A stretch of 63,888 nt of DNA from Hydnum rufescens UP504 (GCA_014904985.1 MU129026.1:69141-133028); one strand, 5' to 3'. Numbered from the stretch's first letter, positions 1 through 10,610 are shown. Program-made: numbers and translations. Notes: a model not told the origin generated them from the sequence alone.

Positions 1-155
1 ATATACTGACCTTTGCACCCTCACTGTCACCTCAGGGGAGATATCAGCCGACGTCGGTACGTTTCTGTCTCACTAGTTATTGCACCATCGCTAATCTATA
101 CTTAGTCTCTAATTTATCATGGCCGTATTTTTGTCACCAACCTTGGAGCTTGATG

Positions 156-735
156 TACACCAACAGTCGCTGGTCGTTCCAGTATATCGATCAGCTGCCA
201 AATGCTTGGTTGGAGACTTATCCTTCTTTTGCCTTCTATGAAGGCAGTATGAACATCAATGGACCCTGGTCCGCTGATGCCCTTTCCCAATGATATGCTC
301 TCTGTGGCCCCTCTCAACTTAGTCGCCCATCCGACTTTACACGATTTCCTCAAAGATGGAATAAACATCTCCCTTACCTACCTTACGTTTATCGCCACCT
401 GAGTGATCCAAACACCCCTCAACCCCGTGACCTAGATCCTATCACTAATCGCTTTTACCTGAAGAAACACTATGTGGATGCTTTGGCCGCCTTCGTTGGA
501 TCCGCGAGCACCACTGCCCAGAGGTGGTATTCCTGTATACGGAGAAATGGATTCCATGTCCCTGTTCCTCTCCCATCTGTGTGAATATCCTGGTGCCAAC
601 TTCCGATGCCATTTCGAGCACCATGATACCAAAGCGCGAATCATGGCGGATGTGGAGATATTCCTTCAGCATGGTTACTTGTGTCGAGGGTATGCGCAAT
701 GGTTGATGCGCAAGTTTGTTGCCTGCCTCTCGTGA
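156..735 (+). pseudogene. Degraded exons upstream of the Ulp1-like gene, unknown family
   Basis: Two stretches read like coding sequence but do not join. Positions 156-584 in one frame give a Trp/Tyr/Pro-rich sequence with an in-frame TGA at 291-293. Positions 472-735 in another frame give a His/Cys-containing sequence ending in TGA at 733-735, directly before the next open frame. I do not recognise a family. The frame change near 580 could be an intron or a frameshift. Its only context is that it lies immediately upstream, on the same strand, of the gene at 745-2375, so it may be that gene's 5' part. No plausible promoter or clean start codon was seen. Confidence 0.3.
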
Positions 736-744
736 GAACTCGGG

Positions 745-1419
745 ATGCCTTGTCCCCATTTTGGCGTCGATGACAAACTCATCGGTGCTGTTTTCCGCAT
801 GGAGGATTTGGAGGACTCCCGTGTCTCTGGAGTCGTCAGAGGATTGGAACGAGATGGGGTACCCGTGTTTGCGGCGACCGTTTTGGAACTGTGGTCCGAG
901 ACGGTTTGGGACAGGATACCATGTTTGAAGACACCTTGGCGAAATACGACCAATGTCTCACCAGGACCGGAGCACGACTTCCTTCTTGTATCAGTGGAGT
1001 ATGCAGTCCCCTTTGATCATCCATTTCCTTGGTTCTCGGCCCCTGCATACGGCTATCCAGGGTTCTACTACCAATACAGGGACGAGAAATATTACGAAGA
1101 GCAGGCTTTTCTCGAAGCATTGGTAGCGGTAGACCCCCAACAAGAGTCCATACCGCTATTGACGAAGTCGTACGAAGTGGTGGCAAAGTTCTTGGGCCCA
1201 GGGCCCTTTTTCTGTGCTCGAAATCCTCCCATCTCTGTCTTCCTGCTTACGAATCCCGATGCGCCTGGTGCGCTGGAATCAGCTCGGATTAACCCTCCTT
1301 TGGACCCATTACTCACCACCTCGGCTCTTGGTGAGCTTACGGCTTATCATCTTTATTCGGCTCCACCCCAGATGGTTTTGGATAATGCGAGTGACTTTCA
1401 AGCTTTTCTGTACATTTGA
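745..1419 (+). CDS. Hypothetical protein, probable 5' exon of the Ulp1-like gene
   Basis: An open frame of 224 codons rich in Pro, Tyr and Phe, with no motif I recognise. It has the same strand as the Ulp1-like exon that starts at 1454, with only about 35 nt between. A GT at 1375 and the CTTAG acceptor at 1440-1444 would splice it in phase to the codons just before the Met at 1454, so the two may be one protein; that join is inferred from phase alone. Immediately upstream in the same frame is a TGA (733-735), so the true start is uncertain. It could also be a separate TE-borne ORF. Confidence 0.4.
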   Translation: MPCPHFGVDDKLIGAVFRMEDLEDSRVSGVVRGLERDGVPVFAATVLELWSETVWDRIPCLKTPWRNTTNVSPGPEHDFLLVSVEYAVPFDHPFPWFSAPAYGYPGFYYQYRDEKYYEEQAFLEALVAVDPQQESIPLLTKSYEVVAKFLGPGPFFCARNPPISVFLLTNPDAPGALESARINPPLDPLLTTSALGELTAYHLYSAPPQMVLDNASDFQAFLYI

Positions 1420-1453
1420 ATCTAATACCTTTCTCCTGGCTTAGGTCCAGAGC

Positions 1454-2375
1454 ATGGCTCGTAGGAAGTATGGGCAGAGGCCACGGCCTCCACACCTCCC
1501 TTCTGAAGGAGGTTTCATCACGTTTCGAGATGGCACTCTGGTCAATGATGATGCGATCAACTCGTATATCGATGTCCTGAAGATGTTTGCGCGCCCTACC
1601 ATCCATGTCTTCAACACCTTTTTCTTTTCGCGCTTACTTGATGGTTTCGACAAAGTGGCAACATGGCACAAGGATCTTCGTCATCCTGTGTTTACGCACA
1701 TGGAGCGAATTATCGTACCAATCCATCTCAAATCCCAGAGTCACTGGGCAACCGTTTCTATTGACTTTAAGAGACATATTGTCACGTACATGGACTCGAT
1801 ATTTCTGCCTTCCACCTTTGAATTTGTTATGGAGATCATGCAGAAATACTTAGCAGACCTCGCTGCGCTCGAGACGTGTTCATTCGACCTTGAGGCATGG
1901 ACTTTCATTGGGTCTAAGGATACTGTTCATCAGGTCTTCCGTTGTTGGTTCTTTTCTGACTATGATTCCCTAGTCTCCACAGCAGACAGGAACTGTGGAT
2001 TGTGGTGTTTTTTTAATTGCAAACATCCGCAACTGCGCTGGGATTCAGCCTTGGAAGGTTCTTCGCCCAACTGAGGTGCCTTCGGCGAGGCTTCAGTTTA
2101 TGGTCGATGTGGTTTGGGGAGTTATCGATTATCCCTGGGGATATGACCATGCATTACAGTCAATTTTCCCGTCGCACAGCCCTCCAGCTTTCATCCTCCC
2201 CGATGAGCCCGATTACGTCCATGTCCCCCATCCCGCTCTCCCCCGTCCCGTCCCCAAGATCGTGCCCGCTCCCATGCCTGCTGTCGCCACTGTTACCCTT
2301 CCAGATGTAATGAACAACCATCCCCCCAACAGCGTTCATGGGGTGATATCACAGAGAACGAAGGGCGCAATTTAA
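1454..2375 (+). CDS. Ulp1-like C48 cysteine protease domain protein
   Basis: Resembles the catalytic domain of SUMO/NEDD8-type Ulp1 proteases (peptidase family C48), which cut the C-terminus of ubiquitin-like modifiers. Visible features are a DDAINSYI-type start of the fold (residues about 32-39), VFNTFFFSRL (52-61), the catalytic His in SHW (His97) and Asp in MDS (Asp114). The Gln/Cys pair lies in a second exon: a QTGTVDCGVF segment follows an intron of about 49 nt (1934-1982) with a CTGAC branch point at 1956-1960. Acceptor 1973 would also keep frame. The full triad and oxyanion Gln are present, so activity is possible. In fungi such genes are often multicopy and transposon-associated; the surroundings here fit that. 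The C-terminus becomes Pro-rich and ends at 2375. Confidence 0.75.
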
Positions 2376-2380
2376 TTCGA

Positions 2381-2695
2381 ATGCTGCCGCAGGGTGATGT
2401 TGCATCATACCAGAGGATCATGGTTGTCCTTGATCACCATGTAAGGGTGAAGAACAAAGATGCAACACCTTTAGCTCGGTATCTCAGGGCACATTGGAGG
2501 GGTAAAGCACGAGGTGTCTATGATCGGGATTTTGATTGGCAAGAGCATTCCCGTATGCGGACGATTTCCCAGTTCTCAACCTGGGGACGATTCGTTCGTT
2601 GCATCATGGTGAGGGTGGTTCTCATCACAACGTTCAGGATGTTCTTGCTCCCCCCCTATAGGGTCCTTGCGAGATGCTGGATTACTTCCCAGTGA
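2381..2695 (+). CDS. Hypothetical ORF between the Ulp1 domain and the Pro-rich repeat
   Basis: An open frame of 104 codons starting six bases after the stop of the Ulp1-like frame. It holds a basic patch (HWRGKARGVYDRDFDW) and no recognised domain. It may be a further exon of the upstream gene rather than a separate gene, because the strand is the same and it runs almost into the low-complexity ORF beginning at about 2700. No intron boundary is convincing. Confidence 0.3.
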   Translation: MLPQGDVASYQRIMVVLDHHVRVKNKDATPLARYLRAHWRGKARGVYDRDFDWQEHSRMRTISQFSTWGRFVRCIMVRVVLITTFRMFLLPPYRVLARCWITSQ

Positions 2696-2696
2696 T

Positions 2697-3517
2697 CGGA
2701 GTGAGTCTGTTCATGCCGAGTCATCCTCACATCATGGGAGGCTTCTGGTGGATGCCGAAGAGCAATCCACAATGGAGATGAACTTCGCTGCCATCTCTGT
2801 TGATGATGTGGCCATGGCAACTGCTTCTGCACCTCCCATGATTGCCCCTCCTGTCATTGCCTCCCCTGTTGTTCCTCCTGCCGTTGTCCCTCCCATTGCC
2901 CTGCTGCCACCTGTCATCCCTTGTGTTGCTGTCGCTCCTCCCGTCATCGCCCCCGCTGCTGCTGTCGTCCCCTCTCCCATCATTGTCGACCCCCCATCGC
3001 CGTTGCCCCACCTCTCGCTGTTGCCTCCCCTTCTGCCATTGTGTCGCCTGTTGTCACCTCTCCTGCTGTCGCCTCGCCTGCCGTCGCCCTTCCTGCTGTG
3101 GTCCCTCCCACCATCGCCCCTCCTGCAGTCACCCCTGCTGCTACCCCTTCTCTTGCTGTTGTCTCCCCTTCTGCCATTGTCCCTCCTGCCATTGCCTCTC
3201 CTGCCATTGCCCTTCCTGCTGTTGACCCTCCCGTCATCAGCCCTCCCGCTGTCACCCCTGCCGCTGCTGCTGCCGTTGTCCCTCCTCCCCCCATTGTTCC
3301 CCCCCTCGCCCTTGCCTCTCCTTCTACCATTACCCCTTCTCCTGTCGCTGGCCCTCCTGCCACAGCTGCTATCCCTGTCTTAGGACTTGGTATGCTGTTA
3401 CCATCAACAAATTTCAGGTTGATGGATCTGAGGCCAGAATGCTCTCCCCTACGAGCAAGAGACCTTGGAAGAATTTCATTCAATGGGCACATTGGCAACG
3501 AGTCGCTCTCGTGTTAA
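2697..3517 (+). pseudogene. Pro/Ala/Val/Ser-rich low-complexity protein with a frameshift
   Basis: From about 2820 to 3380 the DNA is a degenerate repeat of CCTCC(C/T)GTC-type codons giving strings such as PPVIAPPVIASPVVPPAVV. The opening part (2697-2990) reads in one frame and the continuation (about 2996-3517) in another; the switch coincides with a run of six C at 2990-2995, so a one-base slip is the simplest explanation. After the repeat a non-repetitive tail (LGLGMLLPSTNFRLMDLRPE) runs to 3517. Function is unknown; disordered linkers of this kind are common and say little. Long antisense ORFs over the same bases are by-products of the repeat. Confidence 0.45.
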
Positions 3518-4195
3518 CAAAAAGCAGTCGAAGAAACAAGGATGAATTGTGTACAGATGTCCATCTATTTTTAAGGACTACATGCTGGCACAAGAAGTCT
3601 TGAGAGCACTCAGGCAAGACTCAAATTGGGTGTCAGGCCATGACTGTATTATGCCCTGTGGTGTATGATCAAGCGTGATCATCGAAGAACGAGATGCCTT
3701 ACTTGCAGTTGTGCCCGTATTCACATCATTCAGCACAGATGGGTCCCCAATTCCTTGAACATGACCTCTACCGCCATCCCTCCCCAACTGGTGTCTCATA
3801 GTCCACACAAAATGGCAGCATGTTCATTCACCATGCAGGATTTGAGCTTTGTGTTGCCCTCCAAGAACAGAGTGAAGGTAGCCACTCTGTCAGTTCATGC
3901 TTCGACGTTTATGATGTTGCTTCACGCCTTCTGGAAGAAAGCCTGGACATTTGTGAGTAGACTCTCTCCCTCACATGGACTCTCACAATGAGCTGGTACG
4001 AGTTCTTGGCTGGTTTGGATACACTTGAAGAGTTCGGAGTGTGGGAGACTTTCGGGATTAGATCCAACATGAAATGGCATCTGGTGCTCGAATCCCCTAA
4101 CATTATGTATTTTTATCCTGTTATATATTGCATGTTTGTTTGGTCGCATCAGCAGAATCCGAGGTGTTTGAACTAGACAGCTTTGTCATTTTTGG
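3518..4195. other. Interval with no recognisable gene
   Basis: Only short overlapping ORFs below 110 codons are present, none with a motif or credible splice structure. The sequence is CpG-poor and rich in TG/CA, like the neighbouring repeats. I see no transposon end, RNA gene or promoter here. Confidence 0.5.
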
Positions 4196-4704
4196 GGTCT
4201 CTCCAGTCCATCTTAATCAACTTTGAGCTAGACGTCAGGCTGCACTTCGTGTTGTGGCTTTCCATTGGCAGGAGTTGTTATTTGGTCTCATCCTATCACT
4301 CACCAGGTCACGGTTTTTCCATCACTTTTCATGCGTGGTCTCTCCAATCCATCTTAATCAACTTCAGGCTAGACGTTGGGCTACACTTCATGCCATGGCT
4401 TTCCATCAGCAGGAGTTGCTATTTGATCTCGCCCTATCGCTCATCAGGTCCACAAATTCTCCATCATTTTTTTTTATGCATTTTCATGATCTCCCCAATC
4501 CATCTCAGTCAACTTCAAGCTATACATCAGGCTACACTCTGTGTCATGGCTTTTCGTTAGCAGGAGTTTTTATTTGATCTTGCTCCATCACTCGTGAAGT
4601 CGTGCAGTTTTCCATTGGTTTTCACGCGTTTTTGTGGTCTCTCCAGTCTGTCTCAATCAACTTTGAGCTACACTTCATGTCATGGCTTTCTGTCACAGGA
4701 GTTC
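4196..4704 (+). repeat. Tandem repeat, about 3.5 copies of a 141-151-bp unit
   Basis: Units begin with GGTCTCTCCAGTCCATC-like sequence at 4196, 4337, 4488 and 4636, giving periods of 141, 151 and 148 bp. Each contains AATCAACTT, a CTACACTTCATG-like block, then ATGGCTTTCC and CAGGAGTT. Copies are diverged by substitutions and small indels, so this is an old array. Open frames across it (4183-4577) are probably fortuitous. It is not a telomere or rDNA spacer. Confidence 0.85.
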
Positions 4705-4735
4705 TCGCTTGTAACAATAGCATTATTCTCTGTTC

Positions 4736-5506
4736 ATGCATCTATTTCATTGTCTGTGGAGTAAAGCTGACAGGATATGCTCTGCTAGATCCTCCCGTCA
4801 ATATCTTGTGCATCATATGGCTCGTGTGCAACAAGGATCAGAGCAACCTGTGGCACCATGCCTTTCTGGTTCACATTGTCTTGTGCCTGAGGTGGTCATT
4901 CACCTCAGCCATTGTCCCACACCCCATCCTCCTACACCCCGTCCTCCACACTCCCTCCTGTGTCTATGCCTATGCCAACTCGGTCTTCTTGTAATACCCC
5001 ATCCAATCAGTCACTGCAGTCGAACCTTCAAGGGCAGACTCTCAGGTTTCGAAATGCCTGATGTCCAAACTAAAGTCCACAATGGCTCATACCAAAGTGA
5101 GGTCCAAGGCTGGGAGAAAGATCCAACAGCCTCAAAGTTTGCAGTGTGTGGAGTGACTTCCGGGAGGGATAAGGTTGGATATTCTCGAAATGAGTCTCCA
5201 AGTCTTTCCTCGACCAGCCATGACATTCATTCCTCCCTTCCCATTCTGAGTCTCCACCCATCTAAACCCATCATGGACTCGGCTTCTAACCCCCTCCAAC
5301 CTCCTCTCACTGAATCTAAAAATGCCGCGACGTCAATATCATGGTCAACCTCGAAATCTGCCCTGCCTTCCCTGGAACATACCAAGGATTGTGGGGTTGA
5401 TGTCGAGGACTCGCAGACATTCTGGGGTGACGATTATATCATGGCAAATGCAATGTTAGGCATTGAGAGCTCAGGATCTGATGCTGATGCTGATTGGACC
5501 CCATGA
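4736..5506 (+). pseudogene. Hypothetical acidic-tailed ORF, likely exon(s) of a decayed gene
   Basis: A 256-codon open frame. Its first part is Cys/Pro/His-rich and not protein-like; from about 5040 onward it becomes a normal-looking Ser/Asp/Glu-rich sequence ending in an acidic stretch (VDVEDSQTFWGDDYI, then SSGSDADADW). I read the second half as a genuine exon. No family is recognised. Downstream exons at 5590-5990 and 6034-6745 are on the same strand and have clear introns, so this is probably the 5' part of that gene. Confidence 0.4.
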
Positions 5507-5586
5507 TATCTACTGGTGGCAAGGACCTAAGTGATGGAGAACACTTCAGTGATGCCAATAGTGCTGAAGATGTTCATGTGTGATCT

Positions 5587-5993
5587 ATGGGCAAAGAGCC
5601 CAGCCCTGTGTGCTCAGTTGCCAAGAAGGCCTCTCCTGGGCCTCGTGGACATGGAGGTAGATTCTTGCAAGCTCAGTTGGATGAGGTTGAAAAGCACACT
5701 GAACTGTTCCGGGTGCGATGGCTAGCTTGGCCAAGTCATGGGGCTGTCATATTTCAATGCTATATCGAGTGGCTACAGTGGCGGGAGCTCTGAAGAAGCA
5801 TCGACGACCAAATGCTTGGAATTCGTTTCAACACCAACAAAAGAAGTTGAAGAAGACCCCCTCTGGTCTCGGTGTGTAGGTTTAATATTCATCACTCTAC
5901 TCATTTTCTGATGCCTTATATAGGAAAAGGAGGTGCAATCGTACATTAACACCTTCAGCCGACATATGTCAAGCTGTGTGATGAGCTTGGGGG
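5587..5993 (+). pseudogene. Exon pair with a basic Trp/Asn motif, part of a decayed multi-exon gene
   Basis: The frame around 5795-5873 encodes ALKKHRRPNAWNSFQHQQ, a basic segment with an RPNAW-x-F core reminiscent of HMG-box-like starts seen in some fungal repeat-borne proteins; this is only a resemblance. It is followed by a clean 50-nt intron (5874-5923, GTGTAG...TATATAG), after which the frame resumes as EKEVQSYINTFSRH and soon meets a stop. The preceding frame (5587-5793) is separated by a frame change. Probably continuous with the exons at 6034-6745. Confidence 0.4.
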
Positions 5994-6033
5994 CCCAGTT
6001 CTGAGGCCTGGCATGAGCATCGCAATATCCTTA

Positions 6034-6745
6034 TAGACAATCTCAGTACAGAGAAAGCATCTGATACAGCTCGTATTGCCATGTCTGGAGGTGATGTGGC
6101 CCATCAGATGGCCTTATCCCGATCAAAAATCGATAGTGAGGTATGTACTATTCTACATATTTATTCATTCTGCGCTACATGGGCTAACATGCTGATGTCT
6201 AGGGACAGGTGCTTCATCAGATTGGGGTTCATCTCATGTACCTGATGGTGTCGGACCTTGCCTCCTCAACAGCAGCACATGGCCAGAACTCGATTAACTT
6301 CAACAGCGAGGAACTAAGGGCATGGGTGGACCATGAATGGAATTCTTGTGACACTCCTGAAATGAAGAAACCCCTTGCCTCGCTGTATACATATATTCTA
6401 GAGCAAAAGGGGGCAGCTGAAGACCTTGTTAAATTCCGCAAGGATCAGGATGAGGCTACTCGTGCTAAGGAGACGAAGGATCAGTACACCTTATGGAAGG
6501 CTGTCTCAGCAGATTTACTAAGGATGCTTCATATGTATCCTTTGAAAGATCCACTGTTGAGATTTCTCATGAACCTACCTCATGTCTCAGGATCACTGCA
6601 ATTGGACTACAAGACTATGCCCTGGTCATCAATTGTTCAGAAAATGAGGTCATCACGAATGCACTGCGTCTGTTGGCCAGACATTGAGGGTATGCCTTTG
6701 CTTGGCACATTTGGTTCAGATGACCTCAAGACACATCATTGGTGA
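6034..6745 (+). pseudogene. Spliced helical-protein exons, unknown family
   Basis: The exon at about 6034-6140 (ends SRSKIDSE) is followed by a well-formed intron 6141-6202 (GTATGT, branch site GCTAAC at 6183-6188, TCTAG). The frame continues in phase from 6203 with a charged, helix-rich sequence (residues such as SEELRAWVDHEWNSC, LEQKGAAEDLVKFRKDQ). After about 6530 the meaningful reading moves to another frame (6493-6687, then on past 6745 with stops), which marks decay. I recognise no domain. The splice signals show this was an expressed spliced gene, not a random ORF. Confidence 0.5.
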
Positions 6746-7032
6746 CTGCTTTATGATGCGATATGCTCTACGGATGTGTTCACAACTCTTCATTTTGAAC
6801 GAATTGGTGACTATGGTATGTCCTACCATTATAGTATTCTTGGATTTGATTACTGAATGGTTTTTTGGTAGACCTGGGTGATGATGATATCCTAGTCACC
6901 AGGATGAACAATGTGCCATTGCTCACTGTGCAGCAGGCAGAAGGCCTCTGAAAGGGGAAGAAGCATAAGATAGTGGAGGCCGAGGTTACCGATGAGCATG
7001 CCAATGAAGGGTCTGGGTCAAAGGTTCTGTGA

Positions 7033-7698
7033 GTGGTTCCGCCTTCTGTTTCCAGCGGGCCGAAGCCAGCAAAGAGGAAAGGGAAAGGGAGACTAACCCC
7101 GAAGTCCCTCCCTTATATTGATGATGCCTCTGATGTGCCGGTGACACCTGCAATTTCAGTCCATGAACCTGAACCATCTCTATCAAACTCATCTTTGCCT
7201 GAGACAATGCCAATTCCTACAGCCTTGCCAACTCCTCCGACAGACACAGGAGTTAATCCTTTCGGCTCAAAACCTGGCTCAACACCATCATATTTTCCAT
7301 CATCTCTTCTTCCACCTTTGTCCACTCTTCTGCCTTCAACCAGTCTTCCACCTTCGACCACTCCTCCACCCTTGTCTGCTCTGCCTCTGTCATCTACACT
7401 CCTCCCATCATCAACTTTTCCGCCATTGTCTACTTTTCTGCCATCTACTTTTCCGCCATTGTCCACTTTTCTGCCATTGTCCACTTTTCCCCTGTCGTCT
7501 ACTTTTCCCCCATCGTCTACTTTTCCCCCATCGTCCACTTTTCTGTCATTATCAACTTTTCCATCATCAACTTGTCCACCATTGTCAACTTTTCCTCCAC
7601 CCTTGATGCTTGCTCCGGGTGAAACTCAACTATTTGACTGGGATGATGTCATTCAGACTATACATGCTCAATCTTCATACCAGGGTTCAGTCAGTTAG
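7033..7698 (+). CDS. Ser/Thr/Pro-rich repeat protein, probable last exon of the 4.7-7.7 kb gene
   Basis: Open for 221 codons without an initiating ATG at its left end (a TGA lies just before), so it is probably an internal or terminal exon. It begins with a basic segment (KPAKRKGKGRL), then a linker, then from about 7290 to 7600 a degenerate tandem array of STFPP / LSTFLP / SSTLLPSS units made by TCNACTTTTCNGCCATTG-type repeats. It ends with a non-repetitive LFDWDDVIQTIHAQSSYQGS tail and stop at 7698. The repeat is probably disordered; function unknown. The opposite strand has a fortuitous Asp/Gly/Lys-rich ORF over it. Confidence 0.45.
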   Translation: MVPPSVSSGPKPAKRKGKGRLTPKSLPYIDDASDVPVTPAISVHEPEPSLSNSSLPETMPIPTALPTPPTDTGVNPFGSKPGSTPSYFPSSLLPPLSTLLPSTSLPPSTTPPPLSALPLSSTLLPSSTFPPLSTFLPSTFPPLSTFLPLSTFPLSSTFPPSSTFPPSSTFLSLSTFPSSTCPPLSTFPPPLMLAPGETQLFDWDDVIQTIHAQSSYQGSVS

Positions 7699-8016
7699 CC
7701 ACTACAACTGCTACCTTGGGATGACCTGGTCTTGATTGACTGCATGATAAACTTAATAAATAGATCCTCTTATAATCTGGTTTGTATATAATGATAGCAA
7801 TCCCTATATATATGCTTAGGCCAAAGTCTCCATTGGGGCCCCTTGAGAAGTAGGCCTACTTAGATTCAAAGGGCAATGGACCAAAGAACAGTTTGAAAGA
7901 GCGGTGTTAAGCCTATATATGGCTTTATATCCATCAAGGTGCTGAAATACAAAGGTCACTGAAAACACCCCTTGGGGCCCCAATGATCCAAAGCCTGCTT
8001 AGGCCCAAATAGTGCC
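7699..8016. other. Intergenic spacer with GGGGCCCC palindromes
   Basis: AT-rich spacer with TATATATA tracts near 7805 and 7915 and two GGGGCCCC octamers (about 7834 and 7974), followed by a GGGCCTAACTAGGG motif at about 8024. The same motifs recur at 14.9-15.7 kb. No gene is seen. Confidence 0.5.
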
Positions 8017-9146
8017 ATGTTTTTGGGCCTAACTAGGGCTGATTTTGTGGCTGACCAAGGTGGCCCTTCTGCCCCTCCTGTCATTCCTGGTGATTCATTC
8101 AAGGCACTCCAACCGCCTCCAGATCACCCTTCCACCCCTCCTGTCGTTCCTAGTGATTCATTCAAGGCGCCCCAAATGCCTCCTGGTCGCCCTTCCGCCC
8201 TTTCTACCTTTCCTGGAGGTGCTATTCCAGAGACCACTGATCCAGCTGCCGCCAATCCAGCTGCCACCGATCCGGCTGCTGCCAATCCAGCTGCTGCCAA
8301 TCCAGCTGTTGCTGATCCAGCTGTTGCTGATCCAGCTGCTGCCAATCCAATCCAGCTGCTGCCGATCCAGCTGCTACTGATCCAGCTGCTGCCAATCCAG
8401 CTGCTGCCGATTCAGCTGCCGCCGATCCAGCCACCACTGAACCAATTGCCACCGACTTAGCTGTTGTCAATCCAGTTGGCATTGATACAGCTGTCATTGA
8501 TCCAGCTGTCATTGATCAAGCTGTCGTTGATCCAGTTGTCCCTCTGGCCACCTGGTTTCGCATTGAATTATCAGGTGTGACTGAAGATGTGGACATTCCG
8601 CGGCTGTTCGAGCTGTTCCAGGCAACTGGCCTGATAGGAGTTCAGGTGCGGAAGAACAAGATGGCAAAAGGTGCTGCTCATAACAAGAAGAAGGTTCTTC
8701 TTTCTTTCAAATCTGAGCAGAGACGCAATGCTGTGCTCAGCCTTCTTTGCAACTTGCCTGAGCACAGGCCGTGGCCCTTCAATGAAGCGAACACAGTCCA
8801 TGTAGACCACCAGGAAGCGCTGGATTCGTTTCATTATGTGCTGTGTCCAGAGTATGTGCAGATGTGCTACTTGCACCAGAAATCCCCTGTGGACCTCATG
8901 GAAATGATGGAGAATGCACCTCCATACAGGGACCTTGGAGATTTGCGGTGGTTCCATCTGTTCCCCCTGCTGGTTGCAGCGACCAGCGTAAAAACGTTCC
9001 TTCAATACTCTCTGCTGGAATTGAATTGGTACCCTCCTATTGCTGTAGAGGGCTTTACTCTTGGTGCACCACAAATCATGGATCGAATCGAATTCACCAC
9101 AGCATGGCTAGTGCACACCCTTGATGAGGAATACACCACTATGTGA
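8017..9146 (+). pseudogene. Hypothetical protein with Ala/Asp/Pro pentapeptide array, one frameshift
   Basis: Starts at the ATG at 8017. Residues 15-65 contain two or three copies of a PPV(I/V)P-x-DSFKA-x-Q-x-PP repeat of about 26 residues. A 15-bp tandem repeat (GATCCAGCTGCTGCC-like, ANPAA/DPAV) follows from about 8230 to 8530. At 8344-8353 the five bases AATCC are doubled, shifting the frame; the new frame continues without a stop through the rest of the array and into a 190-codon folded-looking domain (MTEDVDIPRLFELFQATG onward) that ends at 9146. So a single one-gene ORF exists apart from this 5-bp slip. The family is unknown. Confidence 0.6.
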
Positions 9147-9227
9147 CGTCGGTTGGCGCAATTTGTGTGTGCTCATACTATTCATGATGATCGGAGCACT
9201 ACACCATTCTGGGTGCCACTCTACCAC

Positions 9228-10610
9228 TGTAAGCAGGATGGCTATTAAACCAATCCAACTACTGTCCACGATGTTGAGCCAGGGACGAAAGTGGGGATCA
9301 CAGATCTAATCCGGATGTTCAGGTTCGAGTGGGGGAAGGTCTTTTGAACAGGGGAAATTGCAGTGAGCCAACAAAGCCCAAGCAATTAAGTGAGAATGTG
9401 TCTTTTAGTCAAATTACCACACCCTAAGAATCTCTTCTTGAGACCTTAGTCAAAGTGTAGTTAGAATTCACTTTTTGTAGTGAGAAATCACCCAGGGACC
9501 AGCAGCTGTTCAAGGAGCTTCAAACTGGAGGGAGGGGGAGAACTAATGAATTTGTGTGCTAGCTGCACCTAATATACAATCTAGACTTCGACTCAATAGA
9601 AAGTGAAAAAGTCGGACTTAAGGGACACACAGAGAAAAAGAAATAAAGTTAAAATCTTCAAAACTGATGGAGATATTCCAATTTCAAGATAAAAGGGGAG
9701 ATTGACACATTACATGCTATTTCTCCTTCAACCCTGGACAAGTTCCCTTAAGAAAAAGTGGAATAGGTCGCCCTGAGGGTCTTCTCCATCGGACATAAGA
9801 GGGCTGGAAGTAATTCGCTATTTTGAATGGTGGAGCAAAGGGGGAGTCATGGGGAGGGAGTTGTCTTGTGAAAAATGGAGTTCGCGTCCGCTCGTTTTTC
9901 CCTTGGTACTGTTCGATGCGCATTTTCAACAGCTTTCAGGGCATGGTTGTTTCAAGTCGATCCGATCAAAACTGACAGATAAATTCGAAAAATACTCCTT
10001 CAGAGTATGAATCATGGCAAGATATTGTTACAGGGACCGCATTTTTGATCCGTTCGTTTCGTGTTTGGTACCGTTCGATAGGTACGATTTGTATCTTTTT
10101 GGGCGCAGTCGTTTCGAGTCGATCCGATCAAAACTGATGGAGAAATTCGAAAAATACTCCTTTAGAGTAGTGCAGCCCCTATCTGGATCATGTGATGAAT
10201 CCGCGAGTCCAGAATTGGAACTAGGCCTGGTCCGCATCGTTACATAATCACAATTCATCGCCCTTAAGGCAATAGGATGGCTTGGAAGAGCAGGCAAGTC
10301 ATCCAGTCTTGAAGAAAGATGGCAAGTTGAATTGCCTTGTCCAAAGAAAATGGACTTGAAGTAGGGCATAAACTGCCCCTTTTTGATGAGGACTGTTGAA
10401 GTCTGATGGATAGTCAATAAATTGACTGGTGGACATGGTAAAGGAATGAGGTGATATTATGGGTTGGAAAGGGGTAGGAATCCAATTGATTTCTTGAATA
10501 AATGAATGGCGATAAAATTAAATGAGCGCAGTGACATATAATTGATTCATTTGTAGGGAAAATGGCCTTGGATGAGGATTTCTATGGTGTAGGGATTTAT
10601 CCCTCCAACA
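9228..10610 (-). repeat. Solo LTR-like element 'X', copy 1
   Basis: Diverged copy of the element that interrupts the gag gene at 17170-19237. On the minus strand it starts TGTTGGAGGGATAAATCC (10610 downward) and ends in CTTACA (9233-9228), matching the TG...CA pattern of LTRs. Diagnostic shared blocks include CAAAACTGATGGAGA-AATTCG (two copies, about 161 bp apart, near 9962 and 10123), TTGCCCAAGC-like sequence and TACATAATCACAATTCAT. No coding potential is seen. No clear target duplication flanks this copy. Confidence 0.7.

Noticed and set aside
2727..3498. Gly/Ala/Met-rich minus-strand ORFs over the Pro-rich region
   Set aside because: Antisense by-products of the low-complexity repeat with no non-repetitive conserved part.
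7113..7538. Asp/Gly/Lys repeat ORF on the minus strand (VDDGGK repeats)
   Set aside because: It is the antisense of the STFPP-coding repeat and starts and ends with it; repeats of this period are open in several frames.
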